Source: Cellvibrio sp. pealriver | GTDB taxonomy: Bacteria > Pseudomonadota > Gammaproteobacteria > Pseudomonadales > Cellvibrionaceae | Reading direction: 5' to 3' | Assembly: GCF_001183545.1 (NCBI RefSeq) | Contig: NZ_KQ236688.1 | Location: 1 to 64,000 of the forward strand | Length of the DNA stretch: 64,000 nucleotides | Part shown: positions 46,367 to 56,608 of the stretch, piece after piece | Numbering within the stretch: position 1 is the first letter of the stretch | How the letters are laid out: the number at the start of each line of letters is the position of its first letter | Translations under genes and position numbers: made by a program | Notes under the pieces: model-generated | Seen by the model: the letters and a program-made list of their open reading frames with translations, nothing else | The model's database searches: none | What the model was told of the DNA's origin: nothing

Positions 46367-47605
46367 ATGGCAAACGCTAGCGACAACAAAATGATTGTAG
46401 GCCTGGATATCGGCACATCCAAGGTTGTAGCTATCGTTGGTGCTATTACTCCAGAAGGCCAATTGGAAATCGTGGGAATCGGTTCCCATCGCTCAAATGG
46501 TTTGAAAAAAGGGGTGGTAGTTAATATTGAATCGACTGTGTTATCGATTCAGCGCGCAATTGAAGAAGCTGAGCTGATGGCAGGTTGCCAGATTCATTCG
46601 GTATATGCGGGTATTGCAGGTAGTCATATCCGTAGTTTGAACTCGCATGGAATTGTGGCAATCCGTGATCGTGAGGTTTTTCCGCAGGACTTGGAGCGTG
46701 TTATCGATGCTGCCCAAGCCGTTGCTATACCGGCAGACCAAAAAATCCTACACATTTTGCCGCAAGAATTTTTGATTGATGATCAGGACGGTGTCAAAGA
46801 GCCACTGGGAATGTCGGGTGTGCGTCTGGAAGCCAAAGTTCATCTTGTTACTTGTGCCGTCAATGCTGCACAAAACATTGAAAAATGTATCCGTCGTTGT
46901 GGTTTGGAAGTAGAAGACATCATCCTTGAGCAACTGGCCTCCAGTTATTCGGTATTAACTGATGATGAAAAAGAATTGGGTGTATGTGTAGTGGATATCG
47001 GTGGTGGCACTACCGACATCGCTATTTTTAAAGATGGTGCAATCCGTCATACAGGGGTTATCCCGATTGCGGGTGATCAGGTGACAAATGATATTGCGAT
47101 GGCATTGCGCACACCGACTCCAAACGCAGAAGAGATAAAAATCAAATACGCATGTGCACTGGCCAAGCTTACCAGCCCTGATGAAACCATCAAGGTTCCC
47201 AGTGTTGGTGACCGGCAGCCGCGCGATCTGTCCCGCCAAGCATTGGCTGAAGTGGTTGAGCCTCGTTACGACGAGTTATTTACTCTCGTACAAGCTGAAT
47301 TGCGTCGCAGTGGTTACGAAGATCTGATTGCCGCTGGTATCGTCCTGACTGGAGGCACTTCCAAAATGGAAGGTGTTATTGAATTGGCGGAAGAAATTTT
47401 TCATATGCCTGTGCGTTTGGGATCACCGCAAAATATTCGCGGGTTATCAGATATCGTGAACAATCCCATTTACTCGACAGGTGTTGGCCTTCTTATATAT
47501 GCAATGAAACAAAATCAGGGTAGTGGCCGGGCAGTTGCCGGTACGAAAGAAGCTCAAGGGTCGTTGTTTAGCAAAATCAAAAAAATATTTCAGAGTAATT
47601 TTTAA
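46367..47605 (+). CDS. ftsA: Cell division protein FtsA
   Basis: A 412-residue actin-like ATPase that tethers FtsZ to the membrane. IVGLDIGTSKVVAIVGAI is phosphate loop 1 and VVDIGGGTTDIAIF phosphate loop 2. The 1C subdomain lies between about residues 85 and 165, and GIVLTGGTSKMEGVIELAE is the adenosine motif. The C-terminus ends in an amphipathic helix (SLFSKIKKIFQSNF), the membrane-targeting sequence. It is followed 50 nt later by ftsZ. Confidence 0.97.
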   Translation: MANASDNKMIVGLDIGTSKVVAIVGAITPEGQLEIVGIGSHRSNGLKKGVVVNIESTVLSIQRAIEEAELMAGCQIHSVYAGIAGSHIRSLNSHGIVAIRDREVFPQDLERVIDAAQAVAIPADQKILHILPQEFLIDDQDGVKEPLGMSGVRLEAKVHLVTCAVNAAQNIEKCIRRCGLEVEDIILEQLASSYSVLTDDEKELGVCVVDIGGGTTDIAIFKDGAIRHTGVIPIAGDQVTNDIAMALRTPTPNAEEIKIKYACALAKLTSPDETIKVPSVGDRQPRDLSRQALAEVVEPRYDELFTLVQAELRRSGYEDLIAAGIVLTGGTSKMEGVIELAEEIFHMPVRLGSPQNIRGLSDIVNNPIYSTGVGLLIYAMKQNQGSGRAVAGTKEAQGSLFSKIKKIFQSNF

Positions 47606-47655
47606 CCAAATTTAATTTTCACAAATTGAGTCAAAGGAAACAAAGGGGTGTGGCC

Positions 47656-48837
47656 ATGTTTGAACTAGTTGATAGCATTCATCAAAACGCGGTAATCAAA
47701 GTGATTGGTGTTGGCGGCGGTGGTGGTAACGCAGTCAAACATATGATCGCCAGTAAAATTGAAGGCGTGGAATTTATTTGCGCTAACACTGACTCGCAAG
47801 CATTGAAAGACATCGATGCCCGAACAGTATTGCAATTAGGTAATTCCATGACTAAAGGTTTGGGGGCAGGTGCCAATCCTGAAGTTGGACGTCAAGCTGC
47901 AATGGAGGATCGTGAGCGTATCGCGGAAGTATTGCGCGGCGCGGACATGGTTTTTATTGCTGCTGGTATGGGTGGTGGTACCGGTACAGGTGCAGCGCCT
48001 GTCGTTGCAGAAGTTGCCCGTGATCTGGGTATTCTGACAGTTGCGGTTGTGACCAAGCCTTTCCCGTTTGAAGGCCGCAAGCGTATGGTGATTGCGGATG
48101 CAGGAATCAAAGAGTTAAGTGAACGCGTTGATTCACTTATTACAATTCCTAACGAAAAATTGTTATCAGTACTGGGAAAATCCACCAGCTTGCTTGATGC
48201 ATTCAAGGCTGCAAACAACGTATTGCTCGGTGCAGTACAAGGTATTGCGGATCTGATTATCCGTCCGGGTATGATAAACGTTGACTTTGCTGACGTGCGT
48301 ACTGTGATGTCTGAGATGGGCATGGCGATGATGGGTACTGGCCGTGCAACCGGTGAAAACCGTGCACGTGATGCGGCTGAAGCGGCTATCCGCAGTCCAC
48401 TACTTGAGGATGTAAATCTGCAAGGTGCCCGCGGTATTCTGGTTAACATCACTGCCGGTATTGATTTGTCTCTGGGTGAATACTCTGAAGTAGGTAGCAT
48501 TATTGAAGAATTTGCATCAGGCGACGCTACTGTAGTGGTAGGTACCGTTATTGACCCAGAACTGACTAACGAGCTGCGTGTTACAGTAGTAGCAACGGGT
48601 TTGGGTGTGGCTGAGAAAGCAGCGGCTCCCGTGAAAGATACAAAGCCAGCGCCAACCAAAGTTGTCGACAATACTCGTCGTGCAGCACCAGCGGTAGATT
48701 ACTCTACGCTTGATCGTCCTGCGCATTTGCGTGCAAACGCACATTCATCAAATGCGGCTGCGTTGGCTGCGCCATTGGGTGATAAAGAGCTCGAATACCT
48801 TGATATTCCAGCATTTTTGCGTCGCCAGGCTGACTAA
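47656..48837 (+). CDS. ftsZ: Cell division protein FtsZ
   Basis: A 393-residue tubulin-like GTPase that assembles the division ring. IKVIGVGGGGGNAVKHMI is at the N-terminus, AAGMGGGTGTGAAPVVAEVA is the GTP-binding tubulin signature (about residues 103-122), and the T7-loop GxxNVDFAD-like INVDFADV contains the catalytic Asp. A variable linker (about 320-375) precedes the C-terminal peptide LEYLDIPAFLRRQAD, which binds FtsA and ZipA. The ATG at 47656 follows AAAGGGGT and gives the normal length; the open frame from a TTG at 47626 is rejected. Confidence 0.98.
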   Translation: MFELVDSIHQNAVIKVIGVGGGGGNAVKHMIASKIEGVEFICANTDSQALKDIDARTVLQLGNSMTKGLGAGANPEVGRQAAMEDRERIAEVLRGADMVFIAAGMGGGTGTGAAPVVAEVARDLGILTVAVVTKPFPFEGRKRMVIADAGIKELSERVDSLITIPNEKLLSVLGKSTSLLDAFKAANNVLLGAVQGIADLIIRPGMINVDFADVRTVMSEMGMAMMGTGRATGENRARDAAEAAIRSPLLEDVNLQGARGILVNITAGIDLSLGEYSEVGSIIEEFASGDATVVVGTVIDPELTNELRVTVVATGLGVAEKAAAPVKDTKPAPTKVVDNTRRAAPAVDYSTLDRPAHLRANAHSSNAAALAAPLGDKELEYLDIPAFLRRQAD

Positions 48838-48939
48838 CATAGGTAATTGGCTATAGGGAAGATTGTCAGTTTTAACTGGTTGGCTTCTTCCCCGGTTGAT
48901 AACATGCCCGCAATTAATAGATGTACAAAGGGTATGCAA

Positions 48940-49851
48940 ATGATTAAACAGCGAACGCTTAAAAACGCGATACGCACAACAGGTGTAGGGCTTCACACTG
49001 GTGACAGGATTCATCTGACGTTGTTACCTGCTCCCGTTGATAGCGGAATTGTGTTTCGTCGGGTTGATTTGGATCCCCCTATCGAAATCAAAGCGACCGC
49101 GAAAAGCGTAGGAGAAACGACACTTTCTACCTGTCTGATCAAAGATGATGTCCGGGTGTCAACTGTAGAACACTTGATGTCTGCTATGGCCGGACTGGGT
49201 ATTGATAATGCGATCGTCGAGTTAGATGCTCCTGAAATTCCGATCATGGATGGTAGTGCCGGCCCCTTTGTATTTTTGATTCAATCTGCTGGTGTTCAGG
49301 AACAGGAAGCACCTAAAAAATTCGTTCGCATTAAAAAGGAAGTAACCCTGAGAGATGGCGACAAATACGCTACATTCTTGCCTTTCGATGGTTTCAAAGT
49401 GTCGTTTTCGATTGAATTTGATCATCCTGTATTCAAAGACCGCCGACCACAAACTGAACTAGAGTTTTCCAGTTCGACCTTTGTGAGGGATATTAGCCGC
49501 GCACGGACTTTTGGTTTTATGCACGAAATTGAATACTTGCGATCTAAAGGATTGGCTCGCGGAGGCAGTATGGATAATGCCATTGTAGTAGACCAGTATC
49601 GTATCCTTAACGAAGATGGATTGCGTTTTGAAGATGAATTTGTAAAGCACAAAGTGCTGGATGCAATTGGTGATTTATATATGTTGGGTAACAGTTTGCT
49701 TTGTGAATATCGCGCCCACAAGTCGGGGCATTCACTAAACAATCGTGCACTGCGTTTGTTGCTTGATCAGCCCGATGCTTGGGAAATCGTGACTTTCAAT
49801 GAAAATCAAGACTTGCCAATTACTTATACCCCTCCGATCGCTGCCGCCTAA
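48940..49851 (+). CDS. lpxC: UDP-3-O-acyl-GlcNAc deacetylase LpxC
   Basis: A 303-residue zinc hydrolase, the first committed step of lipid A synthesis. [21 protein letters not shown] is the conserved start. [18 protein letters not shown] provides a zinc-ligand His, [17 protein letters not shown] is a core strand, and [17 protein letters not shown] supplies the second His, the Asp ligand and the catalytic region. The frame is open from 48847, but the ATG at 48940, after AAAGGG, matches the family. It ends the dcw cluster in the classic position after ftsZ. Confidence 0.98.
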   Translation: MIKQRTLKNAIRTTGVGLHTGDRIHLTLLPAPVDSGIVFRRVDLDPPIEIKATAKSVGETTLSTCLIKDDVRVSTVEHLMSAMAGLGIDNAIVELDAPEIPIMDGSAGPFVFLIQSAGVQEQEAPKKFVRIKKEVTLRDGDKYATFLPFDGFKVSFSIEFDHPVFKDRRPQTELEFSSSTFVRDISRARTFGFMHEIEYLRSKGLARGGSMDNAIVVDQYRILNEDGLRFEDEFVKHKVLDAIGDLYMLGNSLLCEYRAHKSGHSLNNRALRLLLDQPDAWEIVTFNENQDLPITYTPPIAAA

Positions 49852-49857
49852 TCTGGT

Positions 49858-49892
49858 TTTAGGCGATGTTTAAATTGTGAACATCGCCTAAA
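49858..49892 (+). terminator. Probable terminator after lpxC (end of dcw cluster)
   Basis: A perfect 13-bp stem (TTTAGGCGATGTT with AACATCGCCTAAA, 9-nt loop) follows the lpxC stop by 6 nt. The downstream U tract is short (TTTCTACTT), so it may be partial. Confidence 0.65.
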
Positions 49893-50165
49893 TTTCTACT
49901 TGTTAAACCCTTCTAAACTGTGCGATATTTCGGACAAGTATCCTTATGAATGTCTTGCAGGGAATCTCCGTACTACCCATTTCTCCTCAGGAGATTTGCG
50001 TAAACTGTTGTTTTATAACGCTTTTTATTTGTTGTCTAATAACGTAAAAGCGTTTTCAATGGATGTCTTGTCCGCATCTTGCCAAATGGTGAAATGCATC
50101 TGAAAGTCGAAATTTTTACCAAAAGCCTGTTTGGGTTGCATATCCCACTAACAGGTTTTTTCATC
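49893..50165 (+). ncRNA. Possible small RNA or structured 5' leader (hypothetical)
   Basis: This interval of about 270 nt has no convincing protein gene. It holds a chain of perfect hairpins: TCTCC-TCA-GGAGA (49982-49994), AACGCTTTT/AAAAGCGTT (50017-50025 with 50046-50054), and the terminator-like hairpin at 50126-50161. A weak promoter, TTGTTA (49900) and GATATT (49924), could start it. The first loop contains an anti-Shine-Dalgarno-like CTCCTC. It could be a small RNA, or a leader and attenuator of the M23 peptidase gene. No known RNA family is recognised. Confidence 0.3.
50126..50161 (+). terminator. Terminator-like hairpin just before the M23 peptidase gene
   Basis: CCTGTT-TGGG pairs with CCCA-(CT)-AACAGG, an interrupted 10-bp stem followed by six T. 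It ends 28 nt before the peptidase ATG and could act as an attenuator. Confidence 0.7.
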
Positions 50166-50189
50166 AATAAAAAAGTAGATTTCTGAATA

Positions 50190-51119
50190 ATGAAAATTAT
50201 TATCGTCAACAAAGATCATGCGCAGGCTCGCAGTTTTACCCTTGGCGGGTGGACGCGTGCGTTCCTGTCTGTCTGTTTGTTGGGGATTCCCACTTTTGTT
50301 GGGGCATGGGGTTACAGTTGGCTCGTTTCGGATGAAAAGGGCGGCTTTTTTAATTCAGATACTAAAGCTTGGATGGACATACTCTCAGCGCGAGAATCTG
50401 AGATAGAGCAAGAACGCGAGGCATCTGAAGCCCAAATTGCGGCTCTCACCAGTAAAATGGCTGAATTGCAGGCGCGCCTCATGCGTCTGGACGCTCTTGG
50501 GGAAAAGTTGACATCTGCTGCCAACCTTGAGCAGGGTGAGTTCGATTTTGGTCAAGTTCCTGCCTTGGGGGGACCGTCGGCTGCTACACCGGATGCAGCT
50601 TATGCCAAGCCGGATTTTTTTGCTGCGATTGACCAACTTTCAGCGCAGGTGGATAGCAGAGAGCAACAACTTAATACTATAGATGCATTGTTAGCCAATC
50701 GTAGTTTACAACAAGAAACTTGGGTTTCTGGTGCACCTGTTGCGAATGCTTGGGTGTCATCACGTTACGGTTACAGAAAAGACCCTTTCACAGGTAAAAC
50801 TGAATTCCATTCTGGAATTGATTTTACCGCTCGCCAAGGTAGCAAGGTCAGTACGGTTGCAGCGGGTATTGTGAATTGGTCCGGGCGTCATCCCGAATAT
50901 GGCAATATGGTTGAGATCAAACATGGAGATGGTTTGGTTACCCGGTACGCGCACAACAAATCCAATCTTGTAAAAGCGGGTGATGTTGTCAAAAAGGGGC
51001 AGGTTATTGCCTTATCAGGGTCAACAGGTCGTTCAACTGCCCCTCATGTTCATTTCGAAGTCTACAAAAATGGCAGGGTAGTTGACCCTGCAACATACAT
51101 TCGACGTACCAACCGATAA
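50190..51119 (+). CDS. M23-family peptidoglycan metallopeptidase
   Basis: A 309-residue envelope protein. One N-terminal transmembrane segment or uncleaved signal (about residues 22-46) is followed by a periplasmic coiled coil (about 68-110, EIEQEREASEAQIAALTSKM). The C-terminal LytM/peptidase M23 domain spans about 185-300. Zinc ligands are in TEFHSGIDF (H-x-x-x-D) and APHVHFEV (H-x-H), so the enzyme looks catalytically competent. It should cleave peptidoglycan crosslinks. An M23 gene between lpxC and secA is also found in Pseudomonas. Confidence 0.92.
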   Translation: MKIIIVNKDHAQARSFTLGGWTRAFLSVCLLGIPTFVGAWGYSWLVSDEKGGFFNSDTKAWMDILSARESEIEQEREASEAQIAALTSKMAELQARLMRLDALGEKLTSAANLEQGEFDFGQVPALGGPSAATPDAAYAKPDFFAAIDQLSAQVDSREQQLNTIDALLANRSLQQETWVSGAPVANAWVSSRYGYRKDPFTGKTEFHSGIDFTARQGSKVSTVAAGIVNWSGRHPEYGNMVEIKHGDGLVTRYAHNKSNLVKAGDVVKKGQVIALSGSTGRSTAPHVHFEVYKNGRVVDPATYIRRTNR

Positions 51120-51280
51120 TATCCCCCCTCTTCTTTGTTGGCAGCAGATTTCTTACTTGCTTTAGTCAACGCCTTCCTATTTACTTGCCAGCCTTTATTC
51201 TCGGCAATTCACCGCTATTTCGTGGATATTCGCTGCGCAAAATATATTCAGTTTATTAGATTTTTCATGGTGTTAAGAAA

Positions 51281-54019
51281 ATGATCGGTAAGTTAATCAA
51301 GGCAGTATTTGGTTCCAAAAATGAGCGTGAATTAAAGCGCATGAATAAAGTGGTTGTGCGCATCAACTCACTTGAACCAGATATGCAAGCGCTCAGTGAT
51401 GAGCAACTCAAAGCAAAAACGATTGAATTTCGCGAGCGTTATCAAAAAGGTGAAACGCTTGATCAGTTGTTACCAGAGGCATTTGCAACCGTTCGTGAGG
51501 CTGGACGCCGCGTTTTGGGAATGCGCCATTTCGATGTGCAAATGATCGGTGGCATGACGCTGCATGAAGGTCGTATTGCTGAGATGCGTACAGGGGAAGG
51601 TAAAACATTAGTATCGACTCTTCCTAGCTATTTGCATGCGTTGACAGGCAAAGGCGTGCATGTAGTAACGGTGAATGATTATCTGGCAAGTCGTGATGCC
51701 AATTGGATGATGCCGCTTTATGAATTCCTTGGGATGACAGTGGGCGTAATCCAATCTATGCAACCGCAAGCAGTGAAGCGCGCAGCATATGCGGCTGATG
51801 TGACTTACGGGACTAATAACGAATATGGTTTTGATTACCTTCGCGACAATATGGCTTTGAGCAAGCGCGATAAAGTCCAGCGTGCGCTTAATTTTGCCGT
51901 AGTCGATGAGGTGGACTCTATTCTGATTGATGAGGCGCGTACGCCGTTAATTATTTCCGGTGCTGCAGAAAATAGCTCTGAGCTGTACAAACGCATGGAT
52001 CAGTTAGTGCGTAAGTTAAAACGCCAAATTGATAACGGTGAAGACGGCGAGCGTCGTGTTATATCCCAGGCTGGAGACTTCACTGTTGATGAAAAATCGC
52101 GTCAGGTTGAGCTAACGGAAGATGGTCATCAAAAAGTAGAAGATTTATTGGTGCAAGCGGGACTTTTACAGCCTGATCAAAATCTTTATGCGCCAAACAA
52201 TCTTGCGCTCCTGCATCATGTTAATTCTGCATTGCGCGCACATGCGTTGTTTCATCTCAATGTTGAATACATTGTTCAAGACGGGCAGGTTGTGCTCATC
52301 GATGAACACACCGGTCGTACTATGCCGGGGCGTCGTCTTTCAGAAGGGCTGCATCAGGCCATTGAAGCGAAAGAGGGTGTATCCATTCAAAGTGAAAGCC
52401 AGACATTAGCATCGACTACATTCCAGAATTATTTCCGTCTCTATCCGACACTGTCCGGCATGACGGGTACGGCCGATACTGAAGCGTACGAATTCCGGGA
52501 AATTTATGGTTTGGATGTTGTTGTAATCCCGACAAACAAACCTGTCCAGCGCCTCGATCTTAACGATAAAGTGTATTTATCGCTGGAAGAAAAATATGAA
52601 GCGATTGTTGCTGACATCAAAACGTTTCAAGCTAAAAATGCGCCGATTCTTGTGGGCACTGCGTCAATTGAAACATCTGAGGAGATGTCTCGTCGATTGA
52701 CCAAAGCGGGAATCGCCCATCAAGTGCTCAATGCCAAGTTTCACGCACAAGAAGCTGAAATTATTGCGCAAGCAGGTCGTCCCGGTACGGTGACCATTGC
52801 AACAAACATGGCTGGTCGTGGTACCGATATTGTGCTCGGTGGACGCTGGGAGTCAGATGTTGCCAAGCTCGAAAATCCCACCCAAGAACAAATTGATGCC
52901 ATCAAAGCCGAGTGGAAAGTCCGTCATGATCAAGTAATGGAAGCGGGTGGTTTGCATATTATTGCTACCGAGCGTCACGAATCTCGACGTATTGATAACC
53001 AGTTGCGTGGACGCGCGGGCCGTCAGGGTGATCCTGGCTTGACTCGTTTTTATCTGTCATTGGAAGACAACCTGATGCGAATTTTTGCCTCCGAGCGTGT
53101 ACGCAATTTTATGCAGGCCTTGGGGATGGAAAAGGGCGAAGCGATTGAGCATCGCATGGTGAACAACGCAATTGAAAAAGCCCAGCGCAAAGTAGAGGGG
53201 CGCAATTTCGATATACGTAAGCAACTTCTGGAATTTGATGATGTTGCCAACGATCAGCGTCAGATTATTTACCATCAGCGCAACGAATTGTTGGATGCAG
53301 ATTCTATTCGCGACACCATCACTGCAATCCGTGCAGAGGTAGTTGAAGATCTTATAAGTGGCTTCATTCCACCGCAATCTATTGAGGATCAATGGGATAT
53401 TGCTGGATTGGAAAAGCAACTTGAAATGGACTTTGGCCTGCGTTTGCCAATTGGAAAATGGTTGGAAGAAGATAACCATTTACATGAAGAGACATTGCGC
53501 AAGAAAATTCTTGATGATGTTCAAGGAGCTTACGATGCGAAGTGTGAGCGCGTTGGCGAGATAATGTTTGAAATTGAAAAACAAGTGATGTTGCAAGTGC
53601 TGGACAATGCTTGGAAAGATCATCTCGCAACTATGGATCACTTGCGTCAGGGAATTAATTTGCGCTCTTATGCACAAAAAAATCCTAAGCAAGAATACAA
53701 GCGCGAGGCATTTGAGTTATTCCAAAGCTTGCTGTTTACCGTGAAGCGGGAAACTGTACATTTAATGGCTCGTGTTGAGCCAATAACGCGCGAGCAAATG
53801 GAAGAGATGGAAAATCAACGCCGCGAGGAGCTAGCGCGCCAAAAGATGCAACTGCGTCATGATGAGCTTTCTGCCCTTGGCCAACCAGAAGAGCCCCAAG
53901 CAGCTACCCAGCGCGCACAAGCACCTGTTGTTCGCGAGGGGCGTAAAGTCGGCCGTAATGATCCATGTCCTTGCGGGTCAGGTAAAAAATATAAAAGCTG
54001 TCATGGTGCACTGGAATAA
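51281..54019 (+). CDS. secA: Preprotein translocase ATPase SecA
   Basis: A 912-residue motor that drives proteins through SecYEG. Walker A is MRTGEGKT (residues 102-109), and the DEAD-like motif is DEVD (209-212). The preprotein cross-linking domain lies at about 225-375, [15 protein letters not shown] is in nucleotide-binding domain 2, and the scaffold and helical-wing regions follow. The C-terminus has the zinc-binding [14 protein letters not shown] motif that binds SecB and phospholipid. No secM gene precedes it, so regulation must differ from the SecM arrest mechanism of enterobacteria. Confidence 0.98.
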   Translation: MIGKLIKAVFGSKNERELKRMNKVVVRINSLEPDMQALSDEQLKAKTIEFRERYQKGETLDQLLPEAFATVREAGRRVLGMRHFDVQMIGGMTLHEGRIAEMRTGEGKTLVSTLPSYLHALTGKGVHVVTVNDYLASRDANWMMPLYEFLGMTVGVIQSMQPQAVKRAAYAADVTYGTNNEYGFDYLRDNMALSKRDKVQRALNFAVVDEVDSILIDEARTPLIISGAAENSSELYKRMDQLVRKLKRQIDNGEDGERRVISQAGDFTVDEKSRQVELTEDGHQKVEDLLVQAGLLQPDQNLYAPNNLALLHHVNSALRAHALFHLNVEYIVQDGQVVLIDEHTGRTMPGRRLSEGLHQAIEAKEGVSIQSESQTLASTTFQNYFRLYPTLSGMTGTADTEAYEFREIYGLDVVVIPTNKPVQRLDLNDKVYLSLEEKYEAIVADIKTFQAKNAPILVGTASIETSEEMSRRLTKAGIAHQVLNAKFHAQEAEIIAQAGRPGTVTIATNMAGRGTDIVLGGRWESDVAKLENPTQEQIDAIKAEWKVRHDQVMEAGGLHIIATERHESRRIDNQLRGRAGRQGDPGLTRFYLSLEDNLMRIFASERVRNFMQALGMEKGEAIEHRMVNNAIEKAQRKVEGRNFDIRKQLLEFDDVANDQRQIIYHQRNELLDADSIRDTITAIRAEVVEDLISGFIPPQSIEDQWDIAGLEKQLEMDFGLRLPIGKWLEEDNHLHEETLRKKILDDVQGAYDAKCERVGEIMFEIEKQVMLQVLDNAWKDHLATMDHLRQGINLRSYAQKNPKQEYKREAFELFQSLLFTVKRETVHLMARVEPITREQMEEMENQRREELARQKMQLRHDELSALGQPEEPQAATQRAQAPVVREGRKVGRNDPCPCGSGKKYKSCHGALE

Positions 54020-54119
54020 TTGTTGCGAATTGTTGGCCCGTTATTAGTGTGAAATAAGTTTATATCGGCTTTTAAAAACTAATTGCTGATGAAGTCATTG
54101 AAAATGTGAGAGTAAAACT

Positions 54120-55340
54120 ATGGCAGTTGGTGAATATCCATTTCCGCATATGCATCCTGTGAAGGGCGTTAAATTAACTGCAGTTAGTGCTGGAATTAAA
54201 AAAGTTGGCCGACGTGATGTGGTTTTATTTGAGCTGGCAGAAGGTAGCTCTGTTGCCGGAGTTTTTACGAAAAATGCATTTTGCGCGGCACCGGTTACAG
54301 TGTGTCGTGAGCATCTAGCTGCTGCGCCTATTCGTTTTTTGGTGATTAACTCCGGTAATGCAAATGCTTGTACCGGTGAGCAAGGTCTACAAGACGCTAA
54401 GGCAACTTGCACTGCAATTGCCCATCTGGCTGGCGTTGAGCCAGAGCAGGTTTTACCTTTTTCTACAGGTGTTATCGGCGAGCCCCTGCCAGTGCAAAAG
54501 ATTATTGCAGTGGTGCCAGAGGCATTGGAAAAGGCCAATGAAAATGGTTGGGATGATGCAGGTGCTGGCATTATGACGACCGATACTCGTCCTAAAGGAT
54601 TTAGTCAGCAGTTTGAATATCAAGGTAAGACAATTACCGTAAACGGTATCTCCAAAGGTGCTGGAATGATTAAGCCAAACATGGCAACTATGCTTGGTTA
54701 TATCGCGACAGATGCAAAGGTATCGCAAAATGTTTTGCAGAATCTTGCACGGGAGGCCGCAGATAAGTCGTTCAATCGGATTACTATCGATGGTGATACC
54801 TCTACGAATGATTCATGTATCTTGATGGCTACAGGGCAGGTGGACCTCCCTGAGATTTCTGAAGCCAGCGGTGAGCTGTACCAGAAGTTGCGTGACGTTA
54901 TCCTTGCTGCGCATGTGCATCTTGCAAAAGCAATTGTCAGTGACGGAGAAGGCGCTACTAAATTCGTTACTGTTGCTGTGAGTGGTGGTGCTAATCGCGA
55001 TGAGTGTTTGGATGTAGCTTATGCTGTTGCACATTCTCCTCTCATCAAGACCGCGCTTTTTGCATCAGACCCTAACTGGGGGAGAATTGTTGCTGCTATT
55101 GGTTATGCAGGTGTTTCCAATCTTGATGCTACTAAAGTCAGGGTTCATCTTAACGATACCTTGATTGTTGAGAATGGTGGGCGTGCAAAAAGCTATACAG
55201 AAGAGCAAGGCCAGGCAGTAATGAATCAGGCTGAAATTGCTATCAACATTCATTTAGGTCGCGGTGATTTTGCAGAAACAGTATGGACTACAGATTTATC
55301 CTATGAGTATGTTCGTATTAATGCGGATTATCGTTCCTAG
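54120..55340 (+). CDS. argJ: Bifunctional ornithine acetyltransferase / N-acetylglutamate synthase ArgJ
   Basis: A 406-residue cytosolic enzyme of arginine biosynthesis that recycles the acetyl group from N-acetylornithine to glutamate. It self-cleaves before the catalytic Thr in KPNMATMLGYIATDA (about residue 189). INSGNANACTGEQG and GVIGEPLPVQKI are N-terminal signatures, and TIDGDTSTNDSC and FASDPNWGRIVAAIGYAG C-terminal ones. Whether it also uses acetyl-CoA (bifunctional) cannot be read from sequence alone. It lies 100 nt after secA and 15 nt before the mutT-like gene. Confidence 0.95.
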   Translation: MAVGEYPFPHMHPVKGVKLTAVSAGIKKVGRRDVVLFELAEGSSVAGVFTKNAFCAAPVTVCREHLAAAPIRFLVINSGNANACTGEQGLQDAKATCTAIAHLAGVEPEQVLPFSTGVIGEPLPVQKIIAVVPEALEKANENGWDDAGAGIMTTDTRPKGFSQQFEYQGKTITVNGISKGAGMIKPNMATMLGYIATDAKVSQNVLQNLAREAADKSFNRITIDGDTSTNDSCILMATGQVDLPEISEASGELYQKLRDVILAAHVHLAKAIVSDGEGATKFVTVAVSGGANRDECLDVAYAVAHSPLIKTALFASDPNWGRIVAAIGYAGVSNLDATKVRVHLNDTLIVENGGRAKSYTEEQGQAVMNQAEIAINIHLGRGDFAETVWTTDLSYEYVRINADYRS

Positions 55341-55355
55341 TAACGTGTTTTTATT

Positions 55356-56306
55356 GTGAAATTAATACATGTTGCCGTTGGTGTTATTGTAAATGCTGAC
55401 GGAAAAATACTGATTGCTAAACGGCCGCTCTCTGCACATCAAGGCGGCTTGTGGGAATTCCCAGGCGGCAAAGTTGATGCAGAGGAGACTGTTGAGAATG
55501 CATTGAGGCGAGAGCTCTACGAAGAGCTGGCAATTCATGTAGAGTCGAGCAGTCCTCTCATCCAGATTCGTCATCATTACCCTGATAAATCAGTTTTGCT
55601 GGATGTTTATAAAATTACACAATTTTCTGGTGAGCCTGTAGGTAACGAAGGGCAGCCAATTCAGTGGGTTGATGCTGATAATTTAAAGAACTTCGAATTT
55701 CCTGCTGCTAACCAACCAATTATTTCAGCAATTAATCTCCCACAAAAATATCTAATCACGGGCAGCTACAATAGTCACGCTGATTTTGTTTCACGCTTGA
55801 CGCTTGCGTTATCACATCACATACGTTTGGTTCAGCTGCGCATTGAAAATTTTTCAATGCTATTGCATGGCGAATATATCGAATCTGCTATAAATCTAAT
55901 TGCTCGTGAAAATGCGCAGTTAGTTCTTAACTGTTCGGTTGATGAGTTTCATCATGTAAAAGAAATGTACCCAGGTAAAAATATAGGATTGCATTTGAAT
56001 CGACATCAGGCCAGACTTTTAAATAATCGACCTGTTGATAAGCAAATTTTGTTTGGAGTTTCTTGTCATGATGCAGATGAAATTTTGCATGCACAAAAAA
56101 TAGGTTCTGATTACCTTTCGCTCTCTCCTGTGTTACCCACATTATCTCATGTAGATGTACAGCCTATGGGGTGGCAACAGTTTGCTGCACTTGTAGAGCT
56201 TGCCAATATTCCCGTTTATGCTTTGGGCGGCGTCAACGATGAGCATATAGCGATTGCTCAATCGAATGGAGGGCAGGGGGTTGCAGGTATCAGCGCGTGG
56301 TGGTGA
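55356..56306 (+). CDS. mutT: MutT Nudix hydrolase fused to a ThiE/TenI-like domain
   Basis: A 316-residue two-domain protein. Residues 1-128 are a Nudix hydrolase with the box GKVDAEETVENALRRELYEELAI (G-x5-E-x7-REUxEExGU pattern, last Gly replaced by Ala). It is expected to hydrolyse 8-oxo-dGTP. Residues about 130-316 resemble thiamine-phosphate synthase/TenI: LTLALSHHIRLVQLRIENF, IGLHLNRHQARLL, SCHDADEILHAQKIGSDYLSLSPVLPT and PVYALGGVNDEHI. The ThiE part lacks clear pyrophosphate-binding residues and may be non-catalytic. This fusion next to argJ and secA is known in Pseudomonas. The start is GTG. Confidence 0.9.
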   Translation: MKLIHVAVGVIVNADGKILIAKRPLSAHQGGLWEFPGGKVDAEETVENALRRELYEELAIHVESSSPLIQIRHHYPDKSVLLDVYKITQFSGEPVGNEGQPIQWVDADNLKNFEFPAANQPIISAINLPQKYLITGSYNSHADFVSRLTLALSHHIRLVQLRIENFSMLLHGEYIESAINLIARENAQLVLNCSVDEFHHVKEMYPGKNIGLHLNRHQARLLNNRPVDKQILFGVSCHDADEILHAQKIGSDYLSLSPVLPTLSHVDVQPMGWQQFAALVELANIPVYALGGVNDEHIAIAQSNGGQGVAGISAWW

Positions 56307-56371
56307 GTGTGGTGCGGGAAATATCTTCAACTAGATAATATCTCCCATGTTTTTGTTGTAGTCTCAACTAT

Positions 56372-56584
56372 TTAGAACTCATGCTTGTCCTCTGAGTTAA
56401 TGTCCAAATTATCTCCTGCAATACGATGGTTTTCACTTGCCCATTCTCCCAAGTCAATTAGCCGGCATCGGTCGCTGCAAAATGGCCGATGAGGGAAGCT
56501 TTCGTTCCATAAAATCATCTTCTTACAGGTTGGGCAGCTGATTTTTAATGTATTTAAGTCGGTGTTATTCAGGGATTCTTGCAT
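56372..56584 (-). CDS. yacG: DNA gyrase inhibitor YacG
   Basis: A 70-residue zinc-finger protein. The four ligands are in [10 protein letters not shown] and [21 protein letters not shown], the standard YacG signature. In E. coli YacG binds GyrB and blocks DNA binding. The acidic C-terminus ([13 protein letters not shown]) fits the family. It lies 24 nt after coaE, the last gene of the pilBCD-coaE-yacG block. Confidence 0.95.
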   Translation of the reverse strand: MQESLNNTDLNTLKISCPTCKKMILWNESFPHRPFCSDRCRLIDLGEWASENHRIAGDNLDINSEDKHEF

Positions 56585-56608
56585 ATGGAATATTGATGTT
56601 GTCGATAA

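Noticed and set aside
49900..50103. 67-residue plus-strand frame between lpxC and the M23 gene
   Set aside because: It lies over the hairpins, lacks a ribosome-binding site and resembles neither DciA nor SecM; RNA structure is the better explanation.
56316..56346. Hairpin between the mutT-like gene and yacG
   Set aside because: The 9-bp stem has an internal mismatch and no adjacent U tract on either strand; too weak to call a terminator.
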